Positions 56,389-64,000 of a stretch of 64,000 nucleotides of DNA are shown piece after piece. How positions within the stretch are numbered: position 1 is the stretch's first letter; each line of letters opens with the position of its first letter. The translations under genes and the position numbers were made by a program. A model generated the notes under the pieces. The model had not been told where the DNA came from. It was given only the letters and a program-made list of their open reading frames with translations, and did not search any database. The stretch comes from Rhodopirellula halodulae (lineage in GTDB: Bacteria > Planctomycetota > Planctomycetia > Pirellulales > Pirellulaceae), in assembly GCF_020966775.1 (NCBI RefSeq), contig NZ_JAJKFV010000029.1, forward strand, positions 1,295,001 to 1,359,000. The letters run 5' to 3'.

Positions 56389-57609
56389 ATGTCGGCGACG
56401 ATTGGACTCGTGCTACTGGCCGCGGGAATGGCGGCGGTATCCAGTTGGTTGATTCTGTTCCCCATTCGTAAATTCGCTGACCAGCTCGGGCTTTTGGATC
56501 GACCGGGTGGCCACAGCAGTCACACGGTGCCGACGCCGCTGGGCGGTGGACTGGGGATTTATCTGGGGATTTTGTCCACGATCACGCTGGCCACGCTGGC
56601 GGCCGCCTTGCTGAGGGATCCCACGTCGATTCCGGGATGGGTGAGTGGTTTACGAGATTTGGTTTCTCCCGCGGTGATTCCGGAGTCATGGTGGGAAGCC
56701 GCGACGCTGCACGCACCCGGTGTTTGGTCTCGCTGCGGGGACGTTTGGTGGTTGATTGCGGCTGGGACGGTGCTGGTCACGCTGGGTTTGCTCGACGACC
56801 GCTTTGGGTTGCCGGTGGGGTTGCGATTGGGCGTGCAGTTTGGAATCTCCGCCGCGGTTGTGTGGGGATTGGACATTGAGTTATCGCTGTTCTTAGTAGC
56901 CGGTTGGCTGACCAAGTTGTTGTCGGTGGTGTGGATCGTGGCGGTGATCAATTCGTTCAACATGCTGGACAACATGGACACGTTGTCATCCGGCGTCGCC
57001 GCCATCATCGCAGGATCGATGGCGTTGGTGATGATGACGATCCCTGATCCAGGAACCGATCGGCCTCAGTTGTTGGTGGCTTCGTTGTTGTTGGTGGTGG
57101 CGGGCGCTCTGATTGGTTTTCTGTTTCACAACCGCCCTCCTGCCAAGATCTTCATGGGTGATGGTGGGAGCTATCTGGTCGGATTCTTGATCGCGGTTGG
57201 GATGCTGATGGCCACGTTTGCCGCGGGTGAGAACTCGGACGCGGTTGCTGGTGATGTTGGCGAAGGAAGTTGGGTGGGCAGTCGGCCTCACGCGGTGCTC
57301 GCGCCGTTGTGCGCGATGGCCGTCCCGCTCTATGACATGATCACGGTGATTTGGATTCGGATTCGGCAGGGACGCAGTCCGTTCCAGGGTGATCACAGTC
57401 ACCTTTCGCATCGATTAGTGGACCTCGGGTTGTCACGGACAGGTGCGGTGTCGACGATTCACCTTCTCACCGCGACGTGTGGTTTGGCAGCGTTGTTGCT
57501 GACGCACGTGGGAGTTTGGCAATCGATTGCCGTGCTGGGCATCGTGCTTTGTCTGTTGACGTTGATCGGTATTCTGGAATCCACCCAGTGGCGACGGTCG
57601 AAACCGTGA
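56389..57609 (+). CDS. wecA: WecA/MraY-type phospho-GlcNAc (glycosyl-1-phosphate) transferase
   Basis: 406-aa polytopic enzyme that loads a sugar-1-phosphate from a UDP-sugar onto undecaprenyl phosphate, the first step of surface-polysaccharide synthesis. Motifs: LLDRPGGHSSHTVPTPLGGG near the start, NSFNMLDNMDTLSSG for metal binding, PPAKIFMGDGGSYLVG, and the cytoplasmic HSHLSHRLVDLG. About ten membrane helices. The stop overlaps the GTG start of the next gene by 4 bp. WecA-like (GlcNAc) specificity is inferred; the symbol is by family. Confidence 0.85.
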   Translation: MSATIGLVLLAAGMAAVSSWLILFPIRKFADQLGLLDRPGGHSSHTVPTPLGGGLGIYLGILSTITLATLAAALLRDPTSIPGWVSGLRDLVSPAVIPESWWEAATLHAPGVWSRCGDVWWLIAAGTVLVTLGLLDDRFGLPVGLRLGVQFGISAAVVWGLDIELSLFLVAGWLTKLLSVVWIVAVINSFNMLDNMDTLSSGVAAIIAGSMALVMMTIPDPGTDRPQLLVASLLLVVAGALIGFLFHNRPPAKIFMGDGGSYLVGFLIAVGMLMATFAAGENSDAVAGDVGEGSWVGSRPHAVLAPLCAMAVPLYDMITVIWIRIRQGRSPFQGDHSHLSHRLVDLGLSRTGAVSTIHLLTATCGLAALLLTHVGVWQSIAVLGIVLCLLTLIGILESTQWRRSKP

Positions 57610-60170
57610 CTCGCAAACGAACGTCGAACACAACCACGCAAAACTCGGCGGTGAACGCATCGCCTTTGTTTGAAAATCTGCGGTTGGGTGTTCCGTGGGT
57701 GCTGCTGTCGGCTTGTGCCGTGTGGGTGTGCCACCATCCATCGGATTCAACCGACGTGGAACAAGGCGGCGCGCTGGGATGGTGCTTGACGACGATCGTG
57801 GTTTGTTCACTCGTCCACTGGATCGGGGCCTTTGCCGGCACATCCGGTCCGGTTGCTGCTTCTCGTGAAATCGGAACGAGGCCGCGGGCTGTCAGCGTTG
57901 CGGGGCTCTTGTTGGTCGGTTTGGTTGCTTGGGTGGGGCTCGCAGCTTGGCAGCAAAGGTATGTTGCGGTACCAGCGTTGGGCGACGCGGCTTTGTCCGT
58001 CTTTGGGGGTGATTGGCGGGCGGCCAGCAACGAATGGTGGGTGTGGGTGACCGGCGGCGTTTGGTGCTGGACTCTGGTGGGCTGTCTTCGCAAGCGGGAT
58101 GATGCGGGATCGCTTTCGGTTTGGTGGATGGGATGCTTGGGGTTGGTGGTCGCAGGAGGGGCACTGATGGCGGCTCATTCCCTGCATCAAGTGTATGTTT
58201 CACTTCCGCAAACCTTGAGGGAGTATCAAGCGGATCCTGATCGCGTCTTGGCCGCCGTGGGCATCCACGCACCAGAAGGCAGCAACGCGAGAATGATCTT
58301 CGAGAATCGGTTGCGAGACGGTGGACCGACCGCCACGTTTGCATTGGCGAACACGTTGGCAGGGTTTTTGTGCGTGGCCTGGGTGTTGGTTTGGGCCAGT
58401 TTGCTGCGTAGTTTGCCGCAGGCATTTCCCTCGCTAGCGAATCGGCTGGGGTGGAAGAATGCGGAAGCGAAGTCGAGTGGCGATGGTCCTTCGTTCAATA
58501 CCGATCGCGGGAGTGCGCCGGCCGTGGATTCGATTTGGTCGCGCTGGCACTGGATTGGGTTGCTGCTCGTTTCGGCGATTCTGTTTTGGGGGCTTTGGAA
58601 AACACAAAGTCGCGCCGGCATGCTTTCGGCATGGATTATCGGTGCCTTGTTGTTGGTCGATCAATTTGCAAGAGGCAGCTTAAGGCGTCGTTGGGTGACG
58701 GGGGTGGCGTTGGCGGTGACGGTGGCGATTGTCTCGCTTCCGATCTGGACGCCGTTCTTGGTCGGAAGCAATGTGCTGCAGAAGTTGCCCGAATCGGTGC
58801 GATTTCGATATCAGTACTGGGAAGCAACTTCTCGGATGTTGGGCGAGTCACCGTGGTTGGGTGCGGGGCCGGGCAACTATCAAATGGCCTATCACCGTTT
58901 CCGCGTGCCGGAGTCGCACGAGATCGTCGCGGACCCACACCATTTCTTGGTCGAGACCTTTGGCGCGGCTGGATGGCCGGCGGGTGCGTTGTTGGTGTTG
59001 CTGCTATTGGTGCTGCTGTGGCGGTGGTGGAATGGAGATCGGCCAAATCATTTGGGTTCGGTCGTACCTCATGCGGTTGAAGGTAAAGGGATCACGCCGC
59101 GATGGTTCATTCCTTTGGGTGCTGGGCTGGGGTGGTTGGCAGTTTGGGTGTTCGGTGTCCAGTTGGGTGTGTTGCCGGACTTTGACGCGCAGTTGATTGC
59201 GTTTCCGGTGGCTTGTTTCGTGGGATGGCTGTGGTGGTTCCCCATGACGCGTTCTGGCGTCTTCGGTTCGGCGGATGAGGTCGCTCGGTTGGCGGCGTTT
59301 GCCGGGATGGCGGGGCTGATTCATCTCAGCTTTTCCGGCGGTTGGACGGTCCCGGGGATGGCAATCGTTCTTTGGTTGTTGGCCGCGATTGTCTGGGTGG
59401 CTTCGGGTGAAACGCTCGGTGGCAATCGTGAGTCATCCGAATCGGCAATCGACAAGAGTGGTTCAACTACGTTGCTGCGTTGGGGCACGCCAGCAGTGAT
59501 GTCGCTGTTGGCCGCGATGATGTGGTGGACAGCTTACGAACCGGTGGCGAAGACTCGGGAGCTGATGACATTGGCTCAGGTTCAATTGCGGCGGGGAAGC
59601 ATTCCGGCGGCGATGGGACTGTGCGAAGAAGCCATGTCAGCAGACCCGTTTGCATTCGATCCGGCGATGTTTCGACTGCATGTCCAGCAACAGCAATTCC
59701 TGCGATCGGCAGCGTCGGCCGGCGGACGGCCGATGAGTATTGCGAGGAGTGTTGGTGGCGACGGTTCATCAACAGACGATGCGTTGACCGAAGCCGTGAA
59801 GCGAGCGGGCAATGACCCGGCCAAGTTGCAAGCGATCGGCGAAATGGTGCTGCATCGATTCCAGGTCGCGGGCGACCAGACGGATTTGCATCGAGCGGCG
59901 GAGATCTATCGGCGATGTCATCAACTCAGTCCGACGCATCAGGGCATGGCGGCTCAGTTGGCGGTCATTGAGGAGGCTCGCGGCGATTCCGCAGAGGAAG
60001 CACGACGGTTGGCCGAGTTGGCGGTGGAATTGTCCAAGGCCGGGGGTGTCGTCACACGCCAATTGGATCTTCAAACTGTTTTGCTGGTGGAGCCACTGGG
60101 ACGGACCGCGATTGCTGAACCCAAGGTGAAATCTGCCGATGAGGCGATGCGAGCCCTGCTCTCGGATTGA
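57606..60170 (+). CDS. O-antigen ligase family protein with C-terminal TPR-like region
   Basis: 854-aa polytopic protein. Start GTG 57606 overlaps the upstream stop (GTGA), so translation is probably coupled; no ATG is in frame nearby. About ten to twelve membrane helices flank the Wzy/WaaL periplasmic segment with YWEATSRMLGESPWLGAGPG and HHFLVETFGAAGWPAG. The last ~170 residues are soluble and TPR-like (MTLAQVQLRRGSIPAAMGL). It would ligate or polymerise the glycan begun by the WecA-like enzyme. Ligase versus polymerase cannot be told from sequence. Confidence 0.8.
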   Translation: MTRKRTSNTTTQNSAVNASPLFENLRLGVPWVLLSACAVWVCHHPSDSTDVEQGGALGWCLTTIVVCSLVHWIGAFAGTSGPVAASREIGTRPRAVSVAGLLLVGLVAWVGLAAWQQRYVAVPALGDAALSVFGGDWRAASNEWWVWVTGGVWCWTLVGCLRKRDDAGSLSVWWMGCLGLVVAGGALMAAHSLHQVYVSLPQTLREYQADPDRVLAAVGIHAPEGSNARMIFENRLRDGGPTATFALANTLAGFLCVAWVLVWASLLRSLPQAFPSLANRLGWKNAEAKSSGDGPSFNTDRGSAPAVDSIWSRWHWIGLLLVSAILFWGLWKTQSRAGMLSAWIIGALLLVDQFARGSLRRRWVTGVALAVTVAIVSLPIWTPFLVGSNVLQKLPESVRFRYQYWEATSRMLGESPWLGAGPGNYQMAYHRFRVPESHEIVADPHHFLVETFGAAGWPAGALLVLLLLVLLWRWWNGDRPNHLGSVVPHAVEGKGITPRWFIPLGAGLGWLAVWVFGVQLGVLPDFDAQLIAFPVACFVGWLWWFPMTRSGVFGSADEVARLAAFAGMAGLIHLSFSGGWTVPGMAIVLWLLAAIVWVASGETLGGNRESSESAIDKSGSTTLLRWGTPAVMSLLAAMMWWTAYEPVAKTRELMTLAQVQLRRGSIPAAMGLCEEAMSADPFAFDPAMFRLHVQQQQFLRSAASAGGRPMSIARSVGGDGSSTDDALTEAVKRAGNDPAKLQAIGEMVLHRFQVAGDQTDLHRAAEIYRRCHQLSPTHQGMAAQLAVIEEARGDSAEEARRLAELAVELSKAGGVVTRQLDLQTVLLVEPLGRTAIAEPKVKSADEAMRALLSD

Positions 60171-60363
60171 ACCTGATTCGACCGTCGAAGTCGGTGGGCT
60201 CCCGCGAATGCAATCGACCGAGGGGATTTGATCGATTCTGGTTCCTTCGCGATTGCCTCGGGCGTCTGATTGACGCCAGTCGTGATTCCTGCGAACCATT
60301 GGGAGGTGGTCCACGTAGTCCAGCCGTGATTCTCGATTTTTCTTTTCTCGTCATCGTTCTGCC

Positions 60364-61614
60364 ATGAAAACGCTCGTTGCCTGTTTGGTGTTCGCCAGCA
60401 TTGGTGCCGCCATCGCTTACCAGATCAATGAAAAGAACTACGGGAAGTACGAGGCGAGTTTCGGACCGATCGATTACGAAGGCGAAACCACGGCAGAAAC
60501 CGCGATGGCGTCGCTCCAGGAGCAATGGACCGACAACCTGCCCAAAGTCGAACTTCCCGACGGCAATGAATATGACTTCGGAATCATGCAGCCGGAGGAA
60601 AAGGGCGAGCATTCCTTCGTGGTCAAGAACGTCGGGGAAGCCCCACTGACGCTGAAGATTGGTGCTTCCACCTGTAAATGCACCGTGGGGACGCTTGAAA
60701 ACGAGAGTCTGGCACCGGGCGAGCAAACGGAGGTCAAACTCGCTTGGACCGTAAAAACCAACGAATCGACGTTTGGTCAGTCCGCCGAGCTGCGTACCAA
60801 CGATCCCTCGCAGGTGGCCATCCGCTTCGAAATCACCGGCAAGGTCGTGCGTCAGGTCCAATTGGTTCCTGAAACATTGACTTTCAAAGAAGTCGCCTCG
60901 GGTGAGCCGATTGATTTGGAGATGAAGGTGTACAGCTACATCGAGGACGAGATCGTGATTGGTCAGCCTCGATTCAGCAGCGATCAAATGAACGAGTTGG
61001 CGGAGTTCAGTGTCGAGCCGTTTGAGGTCAGCGAAGACGACATCGAACACGCCGAAGCCGTTCAGGCCTTCAAGGTCACGGCGTCCATCGCACCTGGGTT
61101 GGAACAAGGCCCGGTTAGCCAAAACTTGATCCTGCCGTTCACGCAAGACGGCGAAGAACCAGTCGACATCAGCGACGACGATGAGAAGAGCAACGAAAAG
61201 AGTATCGTCGCGGCAGTGACCGGGCGAATCGTGGGTGTGCTGGGGATGCTGGAGAGCACCAAGTTAAAGGGTGTGACCGGAGGCGGTTACATGTACGACT
61301 TCGGCAAGATCACCGAACCAGGCCAACAAACGGCGAAGGCATTTGTGGTGCTCAAGGGTTCCGAACAAGAAAACACCACTCTGTCGATCGGTGAGGTGAC
61401 TCCGGCCGGGGTGGTCGAAGCCAAGTTGAATGACCCTATTCAAAATGGATCGACGTCGCTGTATCGCCTTGAGTTTTCGCTGAACCCCGGTGATGAAAAA
61501 ATCGATCGTTTGGGGATGAGCCGAGAAGACTATGGTTTGATCACCATTGTGTCCGATAACCCCAACGTACCTTCGATGAAATTACGCCTGAAATTTTCAC
61601 TGCCGGCGCGTTAA
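60364..61614 (+). CDS. DUF1573 protein, exported/anchored
   Basis: 416 aa. N-terminal signal-anchor (TLVACLVFASIGAAIA), then a DUF1573 Ig-like domain: YDFGIMQPEEKGEHSFVVKN, STCKCTVGTL and LAPGEQTEVKLAW. The Cys pair CKC is typical of the family. A second similar beta domain follows (MYDFGKITEPGQQTAKAFVV). The next gene, a multiheme lipoprotein, begins 143 bp downstream in the same direction. Function unknown; perhaps a periplasmic scaffold or metal/redox partner. Confidence 0.85.
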   Translation: MKTLVACLVFASIGAAIAYQINEKNYGKYEASFGPIDYEGETTAETAMASLQEQWTDNLPKVELPDGNEYDFGIMQPEEKGEHSFVVKNVGEAPLTLKIGASTCKCTVGTLENESLAPGEQTEVKLAWTVKTNESTFGQSAELRTNDPSQVAIRFEITGKVVRQVQLVPETLTFKEVASGEPIDLEMKVYSYIEDEIVIGQPRFSSDQMNELAEFSVEPFEVSEDDIEHAEAVQAFKVTASIAPGLEQGPVSQNLILPFTQDGEEPVDISDDDEKSNEKSIVAAVTGRIVGVLGMLESTKLKGVTGGGYMYDFGKITEPGQQTAKAFVVLKGSEQENTTLSIGEVTPAGVVEAKLNDPIQNGSTSLYRLEFSLNPGDEKIDRLGMSREDYGLITIVSDNPNVPSMKLRLKFSLPAR

Positions 61615-61757
61615 GATAAGCGGGTCGCGTAACCAAGGGGACCAAGACGATGCCGTCGCTGCGATCGAATCCATTGAAATATGACGATCGCGACTGCTCC
61701 TGGATTGGACGTGAATCGTCGAATGGACACACCTCACGCGTTGAAAATCAGGCCAGG

Positions 61758-64000
61758 ATGAAAGCGTCTCGCACCCGTCTTTGCAGTCTTCTTCCCACGA
61801 TCGCTTCGCCAATCAGCGAGGCGGGTCGGCGATCTCGATGGGCGTTGACCGCGTCTTTGTTGGGGTTGTCGACGCTGGCATGGACGGGTTGTTCGCCGCC
61901 TTCGCCCATTGCAAACGTGCCGCGTGATGTGGTTGAGGACTCGACCGTGATCGAATCCTTGTCGCCACCCGATTTGGTGTCTGTGAAACCGGTGGGTGCC
62001 GATGCGGAAGCGGACTATCAAGGGCACGTGACGTTACCGGAATCGGATTGGCGATTCGCTCGCGATCAACCGATGGCGTCGGTCACTTCCAGCACGTTGG
62101 CGTCCGCCGGTCGTTCCTCGGAATTGCCGACCCAATCGGTGCCATCGGATCAGGAACTGTATTGGACATTGCAATCCGCGGCGGGAACCAAGCCAAAGAA
62201 AGCGGCATCGGAATCGCCGTCTGACGACTCGGCCAAGAAGACCGCTGCGAAGAAACCCGTCGGGCAATTCGATGGCGAGGTGGACTGGAGCCAAATCGAT
62301 CTGAGCGAGGATGCTTCCACCGAGAAATCTGCATCGGATTTGGGCAAGGTGGAATTGGTTCCCACGCCGGTTGCGCAAAAAGAGATCGAAGCCGAGATCG
62401 TTCCGACGCCTTTGGGCATGCCGGAGAATCATCCTTCCAAGGCGGCGATGGCCAAGTCCGCTGGCGGGCCAGTTGCCAGTATCGCGGGGCGGGCCACGAA
62501 CGAGCGACAGCCCGATGCCGCGCCGACGGATCTTGATTTGTCGTTGCCTGAAAACATCGTTGCCAAGCGTCCGGTCAACGAGGCTTCGGACTCCACCGGA
62601 TCTCCGTCGACCGAGTTGGATTTGCGAGCAGCGTCCGATGTTAATTTGCAACTGACCGCTCCCGATTCGCCCATCATCCAAGGGTTGGTGGATGCTGAGA
62701 CCGTGGCGGGTGGAACCAGCGAACCAGAAGACTACGACGAGTGGCCGAAACCCGCATTGACGTTGTTCGTCACCGGGCAGCAGCACGGCTACATCGAGCC
62801 CTGCGGTTGCACCGGACTGGAAAATCAAAAGGGCGGCGTGGCTCGCCGCATGACGTTCCTGAAACAGTTGCGTGAGAAAGGTTGGGAGATGGCTCCCATC
62901 GACGCGGGCAACTTGGTGCGGCGTTACGGTCGCCAATCGGAAATCAAATTTCACCGATCGTTGGAAGCTCTTCGGACGATGGGTTATGTCTCCGTCGGCT
63001 TGGGCCCGGACGATGTGCGGCTCAGCGTGAATGAATTGATTTTGGAAGCTTCGCCAGGAGACCCGGACGAGGCCATTTACGTGTCGGCGAATGTTATTCC
63101 GTTTGATCGGTCACTGATGCCGACTCACCGCGTTATCGAAAAAGGTGGGATGAAGTTGGCGGTGACGACCGTCTTGGATCCCGATTCGCTCGAAACAAAA
63201 TTGAGCGATGACATTCAAATGACGGCTCCGATTGATTCGGCCAAAGAAGCGTTGGCGGAGATTCAGAAGCAAAACCCCGATTACACCGTGTTGACGTTTT
63301 ATGGCGACGAGAAAACGGCTCACGAATTGGTGCGTGCGGTTCCCGGATTCGATTTGGTTGTGATCGCGGGTGGCTACGGCGAACCCACTTACCAGCCTCA
63401 AACGATCGAAGGTTCACAAACCAAAGCGATCCTGACAGGTGACAAAGGCATGTACGCCGGATTGGTCGGTCTCTATCCCGACGGTCCCATTCGTTACGCG
63501 CGAGTGCCGCTGACACATGAGTTTGAAGACGCTCCCGAGATGCGTGAGCTGATGAAAGACTATCAATTCCAACTTCGCGATCTGGGGCTGGAAAACTTGG
63601 GATTGAAACCAATTCAGCATCCCTCCGGTGACAAGTTCGTCGGTGCCAAAGTCTGTGGTGAGTGTCACACAACGGCTTATGACATTTGGGAGGGTTCGGC
63701 CCACTTCGAAGCCACGGAGCACTTGGTCAACCCGGGCGAACGCGGCGATGTGCCTCGCCATTTCGATCCCGAGTGCATTTCGTGTCACGTCACCGGTTGG
63801 AACCCGCAAGGCTACTATCCCTACGTCTCCGGCTACTTGGATCTCGAGGCCAGTGCTCACTTGCACGGCAACGGCTGTGAGAATTGTCACGGACCAGGTG
63901 CGGCTCATACCGCGGCCGAACGAGAAGACAGCGGAGTCAGCGAGGCTGAAAAGAAACGCCTTCGCGAAGCGATGCAATTGCCGCTGGAGGAGGCTCGCGA
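61758..64000 (+). CDS. Multiheme cytochrome c lipoprotein with metallophosphatase-like domain, truncated by window
   Basis: At least 747 codons from ATG 61758, open to the window end; in-frame ATG 61650 would add 36 residues. A lipobox (STLAWTGC) lies near residue 46. A long Ser/Pro/Asp-rich linker leads to a domain resembling 5'-nucleotidase/metallophosphatases (LTLFVTGQQHGYIEPCGCTG; GGVARRMTFL; VVIAGGYGEPTYQP). CxxCH motifs then follow: CGECH, CISCH and CENCH. More hemes may lie beyond the edge. The EPCGC motif replaces the usual metal Asp/His start. Probably periplasmic or outer-membrane facing, in electron transfer. Confidence 0.8.
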   Translation, partial: MKASRTRLCSLLPTIASPISEAGRRSRWALTASLLGLSTLAWTGCSPPSPIANVPRDVVEDSTVIESLSPPDLVSVKPVGADAEADYQGHVTLPESDWRFARDQPMASVTSSTLASAGRSSELPTQSVPSDQELYWTLQSAAGTKPKKAASESPSDDSAKKTAAKKPVGQFDGEVDWSQIDLSEDASTEKSASDLGKVELVPTPVAQKEIEAEIVPTPLGMPENHPSKAAMAKSAGGPVASIAGRATNERQPDAAPTDLDLSLPENIVAKRPVNEASDSTGSPSTELDLRAASDVNLQLTAPDSPIIQGLVDAETVAGGTSEPEDYDEWPKPALTLFVTGQQHGYIEPCGCTGLENQKGGVARRMTFLKQLREKGWEMAPIDAGNLVRRYGRQSEIKFHRSLEALRTMGYVSVGLGPDDVRLSVNELILEASPGDPDEAIYVSANVIPFDRSLMPTHRVIEKGGMKLAVTTVLDPDSLETKLSDDIQMTAPIDSAKEALAEIQKQNPDYTVLTFYGDEKTAHELVRAVPGFDLVVIAGGYGEPTYQPQTIEGSQTKAILTGDKGMYAGLVGLYPDGPIRYARVPLTHEFEDAPEMRELMKDYQFQLRDLGLENLGLKPIQHPSGDKFVGAKVCGECHTTAYDIWEGSAHFEATEHLVNPGERGDVPRHFDPECISCHVTGWNPQGYYPYVSGYLDLEASAHLHGNGCENCHGPGAAHTAAEREDSGVSEAEKKRLREAMQLPLEEAR

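Noticed and set aside
60052-61146. 364-codon minus-strand frame
   Set aside because: Antisense to the end of the ligase-like gene and to DUF1573, both well supported.

Overview
The window looks like chromosome of a marine planctomycete of the Rhodopirellula type (family Pirellulaceae). This rests on gene families typical of that phylum: four DUF1559 prepilin-like proteins with C-terminal H-X9-DG motifs, DUF1501, DUF1549/DUF1553, DUF1552 and DUF1592 proteins, a giant dehydrogenase/heme protein and a sulfatase. An LptD-like protein with envelope enzymes indicates a Gram-negative outer membrane. I saw no rRNA, tRNA, CRISPR array or intact insertion sequence.

Layout. 1-4.4 kb: partial HlyD efflux adaptor, eukaryote-like UDP-sugar pyrophosphorylase, SAM methyltransferase. 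4.5-8 kb: DUF1549/DUF1553 plus DUF1501 pair. 8-15.4 kb: minus-strand zinc-ribbon membrane protein, AI-2E-family transporter with a large acidic insert, and a 1206-residue dehydrogenase/heme protein. 15.5-20.8 kb: rlmN, a GxxExxY gene inside an inverted repeat, an ECF sigma factor with scpB, divergent ruvB, and a PH-domain protein. 20.9-29.1 kb: sulfatase, lptD-dgkA, a flippase-like protein and a membrane nucleotide cyclase. 29.3-36.9 kb: a secreted protein, a membrane P-loop ATPase, and korA-korB-cysK-gdhA.

37-51.7 kb is the most unusual region. It holds four modules, each with a DUF1559 prepilin-like gene followed by one or two small lipoprotein genes. All four DUF1559 genes have a perfectly spaced sigma-54 type -24/-12 promoter (TGG-N8-TTGC). 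All four also have an AT-rich TTCT block 115-117 bp further upstream, where an enhancer-binding protein would sit. Three of the four have a strong hairpin between the pilin-like gene and its lipoprotein gene. One lipoprotein gene is only 55 codons long. A TPR/FG-GAP/ASPIC lipoprotein, an unknown membrane protein and a dead ISAs1-type transposase fragment lie among the modules. I infer a co-regulated surface-appendage regulon controlled by RpoN.

52-64 kb: DUF1592-DUF1552 pair, a WecA-like transferase coupled to an O-antigen-ligase-like protein, a DUF1573 protein, and a multiheme lipoprotein cut by the window end. Starts were chosen by eye. Shine-Dalgarno sequences are mostly weak or absent here, so some starts are uncertain.
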